Shown here in pieces: positions 1 through 9,530 of a DNA stretch of 64,000 bases. A program made the translations under genes and the position numbers. The notes under the pieces are model-generated. The model had not been told where the DNA came from, made no database searches, and was given only the letters and a program-made list of their open reading frames with translations. The stretch is taken from the NCBI RefSeq assembly GCF_947507565.1, contig NC_089189.1, forward strand, positions 2,354,122-2,418,121, given 5' to 3'. Every line of letters starts with the position of its first letter. The stretch's first letter is position 1. This DNA is from Oscarella lobularis (lineage: Eukaryota > Porifera > Homoscleromorpha > Homosclerophorida > Oscarellidae).

Positions 1-326
1 TCGGTTGCATTGGAGACGTTTGCGTAGAGGACCCCGTATTCTATTTCTCAATTGAGATTAAAAGGAAGGTTGAAGTAAACGGTGATCGGATAGCCATCCA
101 TGTCATCGGAAATTTGGCCAGGGCAAAGATCGGCTCTGTAGGTTCGGGTTTCTCCTAGTGACGGCTTTTGCAATGATCCAACGGTGTAGGAGGCTAGAAC
201 GCTTATGTAGGACGCCGATGTTGAGTAATGAGGTCCTGCAGATCGTTTAGTAGATGTGCTTTTCCGAACCGTGTTCTTACTTAACAGAAGGAGAAACGCG
301 ATAAAAAGGAAACGCCCAGTTCTCAT
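1..326 (-). pseudogene. Secreted two-domain family member, 5' part, probably broken (runs off window)
   Basis: First of four related genes at this end. Read on the minus strand it starts with a signal peptide (MRTGRFLFIAFLLLLS) and runs into the N-terminal domain shared with its neighbours: Y-T-V-x-S-L-Q-x-P, then E-T-R-x-Y-x-A-D-L-C-P-G, then Y-F-N-L-P-F-N-L. A 45-base stretch just after the signal peptide has GTAAGA/GCAG borders and falls at the same place as the phase-1 intron of the paralogues; being a multiple of three it stays open even if unspliced. At the position where the three relatives have a conserved Trp (N-W-K, P-W-K or D-W-K) this copy has TGA at about 48-50, and the homologous frame continues behind it (Y-G-V-L-Y-A-N-V-S-N). 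One base change would explain this. I read it as a nonsense mutation, so probably a pseudogene. The function of the family is not recognised. Confidence 0.6.
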
Positions 327-483
327 GATACACCTCTGTTTACTGGTCGCTGCTAACGCCGAGTAGGTGTGAGAGACTGTGCTAGGCAACTAGAAACACG
401 CTTATCAGTTTGAGATTTGTATTAGCATTTGGGCACGACCTACTGGCGTGAATGCATCAGATAACGCCAAAGGCGTAAAAAAG

Positions 484-1499
484 TTAATGCTCGAGTCTTT
501 TTTTTCTGTCTTGGCTGCACAATTCTTTTACCAATGGAGCATTCATCCTAGCAGTGAGGTGAAAATTATTGTGCTTGTCCAACGGATTACCGAATCCGGT
601 AATTAGAAGATAGACAGTTCCATTCGCGGAAAAATGATGCATATCCACTGCTAGAAGGTTAATTGTCGTGTCACTTACATCAGACCCAATGACAGTATTT
701 CCAATCACGTCTGGAACGCATTTCTCCGAAGAGCAGGCGTATGTGCTGAATGCACTACTAGGATGAAATCCTATGACAGTGATTATTAATGTAGGTCTGC
801 TGCTGCTGCTCGTTTGAGCTAAACAGATTTTGAGTCGAGTGCTTTGCTGTGTAACAACCGTAGATAGTCCGTCAACGTACGATACGAGCTCGGAATTATA
901 AGGGGCAGATGCACTGCGAGGTGTCTTCGGCCTTGGACTGCCGTAATAAAATTTTTTAATAGCGTCGTACACTTGCGAACTACCTTTTTCGGAAGGCAAT
1001 GATTGATTTGGTGCTTCGAAATCCAATCCAAAAGAGTAGACGACGTCGCCGCCTTCCCCCACTCTGATTTCGATATAGACGTTGCTGCCCATGTCCTTAC
1101 TGTAAACAAAGCTGCACGTTTTGTCGGGCACGGCAGACGAATTTACGTTTGTGCAGAATGTTGTGTTGAAAGTACTGCTATTGGATACCCTAGCAAATAC
1201 GATTCCATCGCTGGTTTTCCACGGGAGATTGAAAGGCAAATTTATGCGGACGGCTGCTTTGTAGCCGTGGTGGTAATCGACCGCTGCCGGGCACATGACT
1301 GCGTGGTAGGAGCGAATTTCACCGGCTGATGGCCGTTGGACGCTTTCGACTGTGTACGTAGTCGGCATGAAAGTGTATTCCGGCTGAGCATTTGTAAATG
1401 TTGCTAAAAGAAAATAGAAATTCTCTTGAGACGGCTGCATCAGCTTGCTGTCCTACCTAAAAGCAGACAGAGGGCGCAAGCCGCTGCCTTCTTTGCCAT
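484..1499 (-). CDS. Secreted two-domain protein of unrecognised family (intact, 2 exons)
   Basis: Exons 1499-1457 and 1403-484, joined by a 53-base phase-1 GT-AG intron; 320 aa. Exon 1 gives a signal peptide (MAKKAAACALCLLL) and exon 2 continues ATFTNAQ then the mature protein. This start is preferred over the longer unspliced frame because the spliced form makes a clean signal peptide and matches the 43-base first exon of the plus-strand paralogue. The N-terminal domain has conserved Cys in V-M-C-P, F-C-T-N-V and T-C-S-F, a Trp in L-P-W-K, and ends near Y-S-F-G-L-D-F-E. A variable Ser/Pro-rich linker follows, then a C-terminal domain with S-A-F-S-T-Y-A-C-S-S-E-K-C-V-P-D and a final G-T-V-Y-L-L-I-T-G-F-G. 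No transmembrane segment is seen after the signal, so it is probably secreted. I do not recognise the family and assign no function. It lies head-to-head with the next gene, 377 bases between start codons. Confidence 0.8.
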
Positions 1500-1811
1500 T
1501 GCGGTTGACGTTTAGAAAAAGAAATCCAAAATTTGCATGCCCGCATGTGAACGTTCACGTGGCACCATCGCAACAAGTAACACAAACACGATATTTTCAC
1601 GTGATGGCTGAATTCGGAGAACCTGGGCAGTGCAGTCGCGTGGCTGCACTGCATCGGTGACATATAGATGATTCTCATGCAAAAGCAAAGTGTGCGAAGT
1701 TTTGGAAAGACGACAACTCAGTCATCACACAACATACTGATCACATGCAGCCCGCCGCAGGCCATCTGATAAACACCTTGGGGGGATGGTATGTAAATTC
1801 TTACTGGCTGC

Positions 1812-1818
1812 TATAAAA
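1812..1818 (+). promoter_or_regulatory. TATA box of the plus-strand secreted-protein gene
   Basis: TATAAAA lies 59 bases before the ATG at 1877. With the usual spacing of about 30 bases, transcription would start near 1843, giving a short 5' UTR. The 377-base space to the divergent minus-strand gene could serve both genes. Confidence 0.45.
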
Positions 1819-1876
1819 TCGCGAGACAAATTCGGTTAGGTATCACTTCATCTTCTACGCGGCGCAAAGACAAATC

Positions 1877-2819
1877 ATGGGTCTTTTCCGAATCGTTGTT
1901 CTTCTGCTCGCTGCTTTTGGTCTGCTTTTTTGACAACTCTGAGTTCATGTACTTTTAAATTTTCTCTTTGCGCCAACTAGATTTAATCTCAGCTCAGAAT
2001 GACGAATACGTTTTCGTTCCTTCAAAATATGTAGTCGAGAACTTGCAAAAGCCTGACCACAACGAAGTGCGTCAGTATAACGCAAAGCTCTGCGCTCCCG
2101 AGGTGGCTCGCTATAACGGCTATACCGCTACAATCGATGTCAATTTGCCATTCAATCTTGATTGGAAACCAACCCTGGGGGTAGTCTTCATCAAAGTGTC
2201 TAACACAACTGATTTCACGACCTCTTACTGTACTAATGTCGACTCTTCCGGTAACCCTGTAAGAAGCTGCAACTTCACATTTACCGAGGATATCGGTCCT
2301 GATTTGCACTTCCAAGTGACAGCTGGAACAGCCGGTAACATCCAATACTCATTTGGACTAGAATTTATTGGAAACTCTACAAAAAAGTTCGTCAGTCATA
2401 GTGATCGTCCTCATAAAACGACAGCGTTTCCAAGAAAGATCCCTATTGTCGGTGATGACTACAAGCCAGAAATGCTGCCAATAGTTAGGCTATCTACCCC
2501 TGGATCCGTCAATACGACTGACTCCGTTTACTACGAATTCAGCATCTGCCCAACAAGCGAAAAATACGACGTCATCGTAACAATTGTAGGAACGGATACA
2601 CATAGCGCCTTTTCAACGTACTTGTGCAATTCTCGTGTATGTGTTCCTGACGTTCCCGGCGTCGTTGGATACGATGTCTCTGACACTTCATTCAACGTGG
2701 CGACCGCTGGTGTCGCCGAGTTCATGCCTGGTGGTACTGTGTTTGTTTTGATTACCGGCTTTGGAGGAGAACAGGTGAACTCGTTTGAACTTGCCGCTAG
2801 GCTCTTTCCAACTGTTTAG
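1877..2819 (+). CDS. Secreted two-domain protein, paralogue of the adjacent minus-strand gene (intact, 2 exons)
   Basis: Exons 1877-1919 and 1981-2819, with a 61-base phase-1 GT-AG intron; 293 aa. Exon 1 codes a signal peptide (MGLFRIVVLLLAAF) and is 43 bases long, like exon 1 of the divergent neighbour; the split codon joins G+AT to give Asp. The mature part has the same order of motifs: Y-V-V-E-N-L-Q-K-P, V-R-Q-Y-N-A-K-L-C-A-P, F-N-L-D-W-K-P, Y-C-T-N-V, S-C-N-F-T-F, I-Q-Y-S-F-G-L-E-F, a linker, then S-A-F-S-T-Y-L-C-N-S-R-V-C-V-P-D and G-T-V-F-V-L-I-T-G-F-G-G. Several N-x-S/T sites are present. Function unknown. Conserved cysteines and intron position support a real gene family made by local duplication. 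Confidence 0.85.
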
Positions 2820-2952
2820 AGCAAGTGGGTCGGTGCTCAATTCGGCACTTTACAGTGCGCTGTTGTCAAGAGTAGCTGCTGCTGTTTGGTTTTGTTGTCT
2901 TTTGCTTTTGTCTTTTGCCTTTGTCTAGCTTTCGCGCGCCTAGATGTAGACC

Positions 2953-2958
2953 AATAAA
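2953..2958 (+). promoter_or_regulatory. Polyadenylation signal AATAAA
   Basis: Canonical AATAAA 134 bases after the stop codon of the plus-strand secreted-protein gene, in a T-rich 3' region. Confidence 0.5.
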
Positions 2959-3079
2959 TGCTACTATATAGTAGTCTAGCCGGAACCTTCAAAGTGCTAT
3001 ATATTCTTACCAAACCAAACCGTCTCTGTATAGGGACCGCGGTAGCTGCGTTTAGTATGATTATATTTAGCTTTGCCAT

Positions 3080-3420
3080 AACGCAACCATCGCGTGCAGG
3101 TGTCGTCTGACGAATGCAGGAAGCAATGAAAATGTTTGGTGAATATGAGGAATGTTTGTGATCAGATAAAACATTTTGTGCCTATTTTAGTGAAAACTTC
3201 GATGAAAGGACCAAGGTGACGTCAGAACCATAGCGCCCTATTTGATGTCCACGCCGAAAGCAATCTATCTAGCTAACTATCTATACCTATGTACAACCTA
3301 CAGCATTTAGTAAGATTCAGTTTATCGTTTCTATAAAACGACTTTATCGACCAAAAAGAACACCGTCAGGGTGTCGCTTCAACCTAATTTTTGTAGAACG
3401 TGTTCGTCAGCATGCAGGCG
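3080..3420. repeat. Intergenic spacer element, copy 1 of 3
   Basis: Non-coding block that recurs at about 5145-5510 and 9062-9400. Shared landmarks in order: GACGAATGCAGGAAGCAATG (degraded in the second copy), GATCAGATAAA, a TGACGTCAGA or similar TACGTCAGA site followed by ATAGCGC or CTAGCGC, then CTATCTAGCTAACTATCTAT, and finally a stretch ending near TGTAGAACGTG. No reading frame is shared between copies. It may be a duplicated promoter or spacer, or a dispersed repeat. Confidence 0.6.
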
Positions 3421-3530
3421 AGATCAGATCTACCTCTATAAAAGCGCATCTCTCTTAGTGGACTAGCAAAAGATTTTATTTCTTACGTAAACAAAAACAC
3501 AATAAGTGCCACACCGCGCCTGCTCAGTTT

Positions 3531-4486
3531 TTACGGTAAAGGATCCAGTCTGGCGGACAAGAGAAATTCGTTACTATTGGATCCTCCAAATCCGGTGATC
3601 AAAAGAAACACTGTACCATTAAATAATTAGAGAAGTCTGTAGCAGCTGCAGTTACAGTATTTACCATTGTGTCTGAATAATCGACATCTACTACTGAACT
3701 ATTGCTTGTGGACGGAAGGCAAGGTTCTCTCGAGCACATGTATGTTGAAAAGGCGGAAGTTCCGTTGAGGCCATCAACAGACACAACTACTTTTGCTTCT
3801 TTGATTTGTGATGGCAGGCAGAGTTTCAGGAAGACTGCATTCAATGTCTCGACAAATCCTTTATATCCACTTACGAAGGGAATGAGATTTTCGATGATTT
3901 TAGGGTCAGACGGCATATTGCTTTGTTCAAAAACTGACTTTTCTTGCCAATTTGATGTCACAAATGGGCTTCTTTTTTTCTAAGACGTAGATGGAGATAG
4001 CTCTACTGCGAGTGAGTATTGAACATTGCCTGTAACGCCAGTAGTAACGAAAACGTACACGCTTGATCCAAGTTCCCTTGTGTAAATGAAAGAACACTGT
4101 CTCTCGTATACGTCCGAGGGAAGAACGTTTGTACACAAAACTTTGGTGAAATCTATTGTATTGGAGACGTTTGCAGAGACAATGCCCTCTTCTGGTTTCC
4201 AATTAGGATTGTCGGGGAGGTTGAAGTAAACAGTGATTAGATGGCCGCTAAAATCTTCGGCGATTTGGCCAGGGCAGAGATCAGCTCTGTAGATTCTGTT
4301 TTCCATAGGTTCCGGCTGTTGTAAAGAGCTAACTGTGTATGTAGCTGGGATGCTGACGTACGACAGGAGATTTAATAATTTTTGCCTGCAAACAACGCAC
4401 AGTGCTTTTGTTTAGTAATTCTCATCCGTGGACTTACTGAATAGAAACAGAAATGCGAAGATGAGAAGGTAACGCCAAGTTCTCAT
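3531..4486 (-). pseudogene. Secreted two-domain family member, broken copy
   Basis: Fourth family member. Exon 1 (4486-4438) codes a signal peptide MRTWRYLLIFAFLFLF and ends at a GTAAGT donor. Downstream the N-terminal domain is readable (I-Y-R-A-D-L-C-P-G, N-P-N-W-K-P-E-E-G, L-C-T-N-V, Q-C-S-F-I-Y, V-Q-Y-S-L-A-V). A TAG at 3980-3982 then interrupts the frame in front of the linker. The C-terminal domain follows in the same frame (S-A-F-S-T-Y-M-C-S-R-E-P-C-L-P), but the ending G-T-V-F-L-L-I-T-G-F-G-G is shifted by one base near 3615-3625. The best acceptor for the first intron (TTTGCAG near 4388) also leaves the frame off by one. Two or three independent lesions make this a pseudogene. Without them the frame would end at 3531. 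Confidence 0.75.
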
Positions 4487-4707
4487 TTTATTGTTTACTG
4501 CACCGTTGCTAAACTCAGAATGCGCGTGACTCGGTGAGACGCTTTGCTAAGGCGTTGTACGCGTTGTAAATTTTTAGTGCATGCGCAGAAATCACGCTTT
4601 ACGTCTTCTGGAACACACGCGACTCAGGCTACGCGACTCCCGGTGTGTTCGTCCCTCTCCCAACATCAAAATCTAAAAACAAATAATAGAAAAAAATTAA
4701 ATCTTAC

Positions 4708-5129
4708 CGAACCAAACGGACTCTGGCTGGTTGAAAACGGATATTTGCACGTGACCAGATACAGACAATAGGACCACGATGTAGCATAGAAGATTGCCTT
4801 CCACGCGCTCTCTGTGAAATTCTGTCTGTTTTCTCCTCTATAGTACCGTTCGTTTTCGTGAACGACTGAGCGAATTGTGAATTCGTTGGCATCTTGCGAC
4901 GCTCTGACTAACCTGTAATAGATATAGGGTCGCGTAATGGCGCAGGAAAGTAATGAAAACGGCGATTGCGAGAGAGGTGACGTAATCGCTAGCCGTTCGA
5001 GCGCAAATCGGCGATGAAATCCTAGAGGAGGTTCTCTCGAGCGGGAACGTGCACGGTGCGGTACCAAAGGTCGGAAGCTATGCGTGAGAGACCGTTGGCA
5101 AACGACACCGTGGTTGCCATCGTCGCCAT
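4708..5129 (-). pseudogene. Ceramide synthase 5' fragment, broken copy
   Basis: Exon 1 (start MATMATTVSFANGL) and exon 2 of a ceramide synthase (TLC/LAG1 family, ER membrane N-acyltransferase of sphingosine), minus strand. Compared with the copy at 8677-9045, exon 1 has an in-frame TAG (E-N-L-L-stop) and an 11-base deletion after R-S-N-G. Exon 2 has a one-base deletion before the N-F-T-E-S-A-W-K-A-I-F-Y segment. Exon 2 ends at a clean TCG/GTAAGA donor, but no later ceramide synthase exons follow on this strand; the next gene downstream is the pseudogenised secreted protein. So this is a truncated and mutated copy. Confidence 0.75.
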
Positions 5130-5144
5130 TACGCATCGATCACG

Positions 5145-5510
5145 TGATCAAGCATATATCTGACTAATGCACCGAGTAATTGGAATGTTTGTAGAATAGG
5201 AAGGACATGCATGATCAGATAAACAGTTTTGGCCTACTCTTGTGCAAAACTGCTCTGAAACGAAGGAAAACGAGCGAGTTTTACGTCAGAGCGCTAGCGC
5301 GCTAATTGTTCGGCGAAAAAGCGACCTATCACGCTATCTAGCTAACTATCTATCCAACTTCCTTCCTAAAGCTAGTAGTAAGATGTAGTTCGTCCTTTTG
5401 AACGACCTGCAAACTGTATCGTGCAGGTGTCTCTGTTTTCGTCTCTAAACCAGTATTGAACCCCGTGCCACCACCTAATTATGTGAAAAACGTGTTCTTC
5501 GGCGCTGTGC
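5145..5510. repeat. Intergenic spacer element, copy 2 of 3
   Basis: Copy of the block at 3080-3420, most diverged at its start. It keeps GATCAGATAAA, TACGTCAGAGCGCTAGCGC, CTATCTAGCTAACTATCTAT and the ending before the lectin gene. It lies between a ceramide synthase fragment and a collagen-lectin gene, the same order as copy 3. Confidence 0.6.
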
Positions 5511-5663
5511 GTCCCTCTCGATGCACAACGAAGCATTTAGATTGCGACCAGAATCATAGCGTACTTCTGACGTCAAATCACTCAGCCTAAATAGTTACTG
5601 CCCTATACTGCAGCATGCTTTGATTATCACAGCAGTCGGTCCTTCTGTTTCTTGTCACGGAGA

Positions 5664-6702
5664 TCACAGTGGACAAGCAATCCACGTGGCCTGCGCTGTG
5701 TAAATTATAGTATCAAACCAGCTATATATGTTGAGTACGAAGTTACAGCGCGTGATATGACTTGCGTATGAATTGATTCGCAGATTACGGGTGTAGTCAC
5801 TGTCAATCACGTTTAGGCTTGTAATCACGTTTGGAACGCTGCCAAAGCATTTTCCGAACGTTATAGTAAACTGTCGATTGGAGCAACTTCTACAATAGCT
5901 CGTTGGAGAGTTTCCCATTTGGCCTAGCCAATACACGTAGTGAACAAAGAAACCGTGTTCGGTTCGTCTTACAGCTGATTGCTTCTCCTTTTTGCCCTTT
6001 GGCACCTATGTTATAGATCTTAGTCTGCTAAGTCGGGGAAATGACAATTCGCACCCGAAAGTCCATTTTCTCCTTTAGGGCCAATTGGCCCACGCTCTCC
6101 TTTGGGGCCAATTGGCCCATGCTTTCCTTTAGGGCCAATTGGCCCACGCTCTCCTTTAGGGCCAATTGGTCCACGCTCTCCTTCAGCACCTGGAACGCTT
6201 GCATTTCCCTTTTGCCCTTTATCGCCTTATTTTATTTATTTCCAAATTTAGATGTTCAACTGAGCTCTTCAAATCAAACGAAAGTACCTTGAAGTCCAGC
6301 TGGTCCTTGTAGTCCATTGTCACCTTTTGGTCCGGCTTTGCCTGGAGTGCCTTGTTCTCCCTTAATTAATTAATTAATTAATTAATTTGCAGCTGTTTTT
6401 GACTAATTTAATTATGTCCATCATTTTACCTTTTGTCCGTCCTTCCCATGTCGACCCTTAGTGAACAATAATTACTATTTTTTTGCAAGTTAATCTCTAG
6501 TCTGCCTTTGGGATGCAGTTGCCTTTCAAAGCGTCTGCCATGTCCTACAGAAGATTTTAGTTGGGAACATTATTCTTTGGAGTACTACCGTGCATAAGCG
6601 AGCAGCAGAAGTGAACTGCACAAAACCTGATTTGACTTGAGCTCTAGATCTAGCTATGAGACATGTGAAAATGCAGCTCGCCAACACCAAGACCAATTTC
6701 AT
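5664..6702 (-). CDS. Collagen-like protein with C-terminal H-type lectin domain (copy A)
   Basis: Seven exons: 6702-6589, 6544-6506, 6456-6430, 6360-6288, 6225-6055, 6005-5973, 5923-5664; 238 aa. Residues 1-22 are a signal peptide ([12 protein letters not shown]). After a short Cys-containing region the middle exons code uninterrupted Gly-X-Y triplets rich in G-P-I-G-P-K-G and G-E-R, a collagen triple helix of roughly 95 residues with one break. The last exon (86 codons) has the H-type lectin pattern: F-T-I-T-F, P-N-V-I-T-S-L, D-S-D, N-L-R-I, then W-F-D-T-I and T-W-I-A at the end. Such lectins bind N-acetylgalactosamine in other invertebrates; the collagen stem would trimerise it. Intron 2 must use a GC donor (AAG/GCAGAC) to keep frame. 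Exon number and phases match copy B exactly. Likely secreted matrix or innate-recognition protein (inference). Confidence 0.8.
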
Positions 6703-6814
6703 TTTGCTAAGTGAACAAATTGAAGAATGCTTCGCAGTGAGTAGTCCAGGGCGTGGCGTAAATGGCACGTGTTGTGCGCATGCGCGAAAATCACGCCTTC
6801 ACCACGGATTGTAG

Positions 6815-7970
6815 GAAAACTACACAAACTACACGCTCGCCGACTTTGCTTGCATTACTTCACTTGCAGTATTCTTCACCGTTCTTCGCTACGTCCTCAC
6901 TCGTTTCGTTTTCGTGGTATGCACGCCGTTTGCAAGAATATCTGGAGGGTTAATTGCTTGTTCGATCACGTGCTTCTATTTATAGCCCATAACCGTGCGA
7001 TACAGGAAGCCGCGCATAAATTCCCCGAGAGTGCGTGGAGAGGATCCTACTACGTCTATTCGTGGTTTTACTGCACGTATTTGGTGTGGAAATATGATCT
7101 CTTTTTCCATCCGGAATACTGCTGGACAAGTAAGGAGATGTTAATTATTCATAGGTAGAAATTACATTAGCATTATTTACATATGTTGTATGCTCTATTG
7201 GTATAATGAATATCATTCAATATTGTTCTTAGCTTGGTCCTCTGGAATGGACATTCCAATGGAAATCTACGTTGTCTACGTTTCACAAGTGGGCTACTAT
7301 AGTCACTGTATCTACGCAACGCTGTGTCTTGATCTCAAGCAAAAGGATTATCACATGATGGTTCTTCATCACGTGATAACGATATTTCTTATTGGCTTTT
7401 CTTTGTCAGTCAGGTGCGTTTTGAAATGGAAGTCTTTTACAGTGGTATTTATTATTGATTTTAGATACTACTACATTGGGGTCTTGCTCATATTTCATCA
7501 TGATATTAATGATCTCTTATTGGAATACAGCATGCTCGCTTTACATGTCGAATCAGGCCGGAAAATATTACCACTATTGGAGACAAAGAGCCAACGTCTT
7601 GTTTGGTACATTTATGTTTACATGGTATAATTAACTTGTTTTAGTTTTTTATTTTATATTTTTTCTTAGGACTGTTCTTCGTCTGTATTACTTCTTCTAC
7701 AGAATCATCTACAATTCTGCTCATCTTGCCGTGCAGTGGGTGCCTACTCTTGAAGTCTTCCCTTCTACTTCTTCTTCAACCTCATGCTTTGGGTTATCTT
7801 GTTCATGAACATTTACTGGTATGATGAATTGAGTTGGTCTGGCATAGTTATTTTTAAATTTCTTCATGTATTACTTTGTCATTCTTCTTGCTATACGGGT
7901 GCTGGTGTTGAAGAAAAAGCCCACAGACGTTAGAGACATTGATGACAAAGAAGAAAAGAAGAAAACGTAG
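6815..7970 (+). pseudogene. Ceramide synthase-like gene, main copy, apparently frameshifted
   Basis: Exons read: 6815-6916 (first membrane segment, A-C-I-T-S-L-A-V-F-F-T-V-L-R-Y), 7006-7129 (K-F-P-E-S-A-W-R-G-S-Y-Y), 7233-7413 (M-D-I-P-M-E-I-Y through H-H-V-I-T-I-F-L-I-G-F-S), then from 7465 the LAG1 motif H-H-D-I-N-D-L-L-L-E-Y, and a last exon from about 7671. The TLC/LAG1 catalytic His-Asp region is intact. Just after L-L-L-E-Y the homologous frame (Y-M-S-N-Q-A-G-K-Y-Y) is out of phase. A second shift occurs near 7760 before L-P-F-Y-F-F-F-N-L-M-L-W, and a third before the C-terminal V-R-D-I-D-D-K-E-E-K-K-K-T, a typical acidic ceramide synthase tail. No MATMATT-type first exon is seen. Either a pseudogene or several sequencing indels; I favour a decaying gene. 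Confidence 0.6.
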
Positions 7971-8105
7971 ATGAATTCGAGATATTCTGAGTCAAGTAGG
8001 TGGAGTACGGTGTTGAAGTTGTTTTTATGAATGGAATCTAAATGGGGCTGTTTTCGTTACTTTTGTATTTCACAATGTGGCACTGTCATTTGCAGTATTT
8101 GCACG
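7971..8105. other. 3' flank of ceramide synthase copy
   Basis: Short non-coding stretch between the acidic C-terminal frame and the MITE. Nothing further recognised. Confidence 0.4.
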
Positions 8106-8352
8106 TACAGTCCATCCTCGGTTATCCGGATCTCGGTTATCCGGCACTTCGTTTATCCGGATGGTAAAATTGAAGGTCACGTGGTTGTTTTTTAGCGTGC
8201 GTTTAACGTCTAAAAGTTTTTACGTACAAAAAATTTAAAAGTGTAAAAAACGCTTTGAAAAGCTATTTGCAATAAGCTTCACTTATCCGGTATTTCAGTT
8301 ATCCGTACACTAAAAAATTCCAAGGTGTACGGATAACCGAGGATGGACTGTA
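8106..8352. mobile_element. Non-autonomous pogo/Tigger-like MITE
   Basis: About 247 bases bounded by 21-base perfect terminal inverted repeats starting CAGTCCATCCTCGGTTATCC, flanked on both sides by TA, the target duplication of Tc1/mariner-pogo elements. Internal copies of GTTATCCGG/TTATCCGG repeat the end motif. No transposase frame, so it depended on a transposase elsewhere. Confidence 0.8.
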
Positions 8353-8379
8353 CTATTATAAAAACATTTTTTTTGAAAC

Positions 8380-8676
8380 AGAAAGAAGCGAGGGTAAGTG
8401 GTGGAGTCATCATTGATTATTAACTTCTTCAGACTCACGTGACCGATTTGAAGAGTATGTTAGTTGAGGAAGCAGGAAAGCGATTCACATTTAGACCAAG
8501 ATGCGTAAAATGCGCGAAAAGGTACAGTATTGGAAGTTCCCTTAGTAACGCACGTTAGACCCTTCCAGCAAAATGATTTCGAGCTCCGATTCCGATCCTG
8601 ACACCGATCGAAACGTTTTTCTACCCGAAATAGATACCACAAAGAGCCGCAGGACACGTCGTTTCTACCCTATCGT
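8380..8676 (+). pseudogene. Duplicated 5' end of the M1 aminopeptidase gene, truncated
   Basis: Matches about 11368-11693: the upstream region with ACGTGACCGATTT and TTAGTTGAGGAAGCAGGAAA, then the first codons ([20 protein letters not shown]) from 8573. Homology stops inside the transmembrane-anchor codons at F-Y-P-I-V, where the sequence switches to an inverted ceramide synthase exon. The hybrid frame runs on without homology. It is a fragment carrying a promoter copy. Confidence 0.8.
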
Positions 8677-9045
8677 AGGACCACGATGTTGCATAGAAGA
8701 TTGCCTTCCACGCACTCTCGCAGAACTTTTGTCCGTTTTTCTCCTCCATACCGCTCGTTTTCGTGAACGACTGAGCGAATTGTGAATTCGTTTGCATCTT
8801 GCGACGCTATGACTAACCTGGAATAGATATAGGGTCGCGTAATGGCGTAGGAAAGTGATGAAAACGGCGATTGCGAGTGAGGTGACGTAATCGCTCGTTT
8901 TTGCGAAGCCGTTCGAGCGCAAATCGGCGATGAAATCGTAGAGGGGGTTCTCTCGGGCAGGGACGTGCACGGTGCGGTACCAAAGGTCCGAAGCTATGCG
9001 TGAGAGACCGTTGGCAAACGACACCGTGGTTGCCATCGTCGCCAT
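8677..9045 (-). pseudogene. Ceramide synthase 5' fragment, exons intact but truncated
   Basis: Exon 1 reads cleanly from MATMATTVSFANGLSRIASD through the first membrane helix (Y-V-T-S-L-A-I-A-V-F-I-T-F-L-R-H-Y) to a CAG/GTTAGT donor near 8820. After a 47-base intron, exon 2 (S-F-T-K-T-S-G-M-E-E-K then K-F-C-E-S-A-W-K-A-I-F-Y-A-T-S-W-S-Y) is cut off at the junction with the aminopeptidase fragment. None of the later TLC exons exists on this strand, so it cannot code an enzyme. It is the best reference for the lesions in the copy at 4708-5129. Confidence 0.75.
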
Positions 9046-9061
9046 TACGCATCGATCACGT

Positions 9062-9400
9062 GATCCAGCAGGTATCCACTGACGAATGCAGGAAGCAATG
9101 GAAATGTCTGGTGAATATCAGGGAGTTGCGTGATCAGATAAGCATTTTGTGACTACTTTAGGGCGAAATTGCGATTAAACGAAGGAGAACGAAGTGATGT
9201 GACGTCAGATCCATAGCGCGCTATTTGCTGTCCCGAAAAAGCGTCGAGAAAGAACTCGTCGAAAAGGATCTATCTAGCTAACTATCTATCTACCTACGAT
9301 CCTACAGCGATAGGTAAGACTTAGTTTATTATTTATAGCGACTATATCGACCAGAAAGAACAACGTGTCACTTCGAATACTACCTAATTTTGTGTAGAAC
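9062..9400. repeat. Intergenic spacer element, copy 3 of 3
   Basis: Third copy of the block at 3080-3420, again between a ceramide synthase 5' fragment and a collagen-lectin gene. It retains GACGAATGCAGGAAGCAATG, GATCAGATAA, TGACGTCAGATCCATAGCGC and CTATCTAGCTAACTATCTAT. Confidence 0.65.
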
Positions 9401-9530
9401 GTGAGTCATGGCGTCAAATTACTTACTAAAGAGTCACACGACATAGACATCGACAGAACATGCTGACTACTGCTAGCACGCTTAGACTTTCACGACAGTT
9501 CGTGAGTGTTTCCAGCTTTCCGCAATGTGT

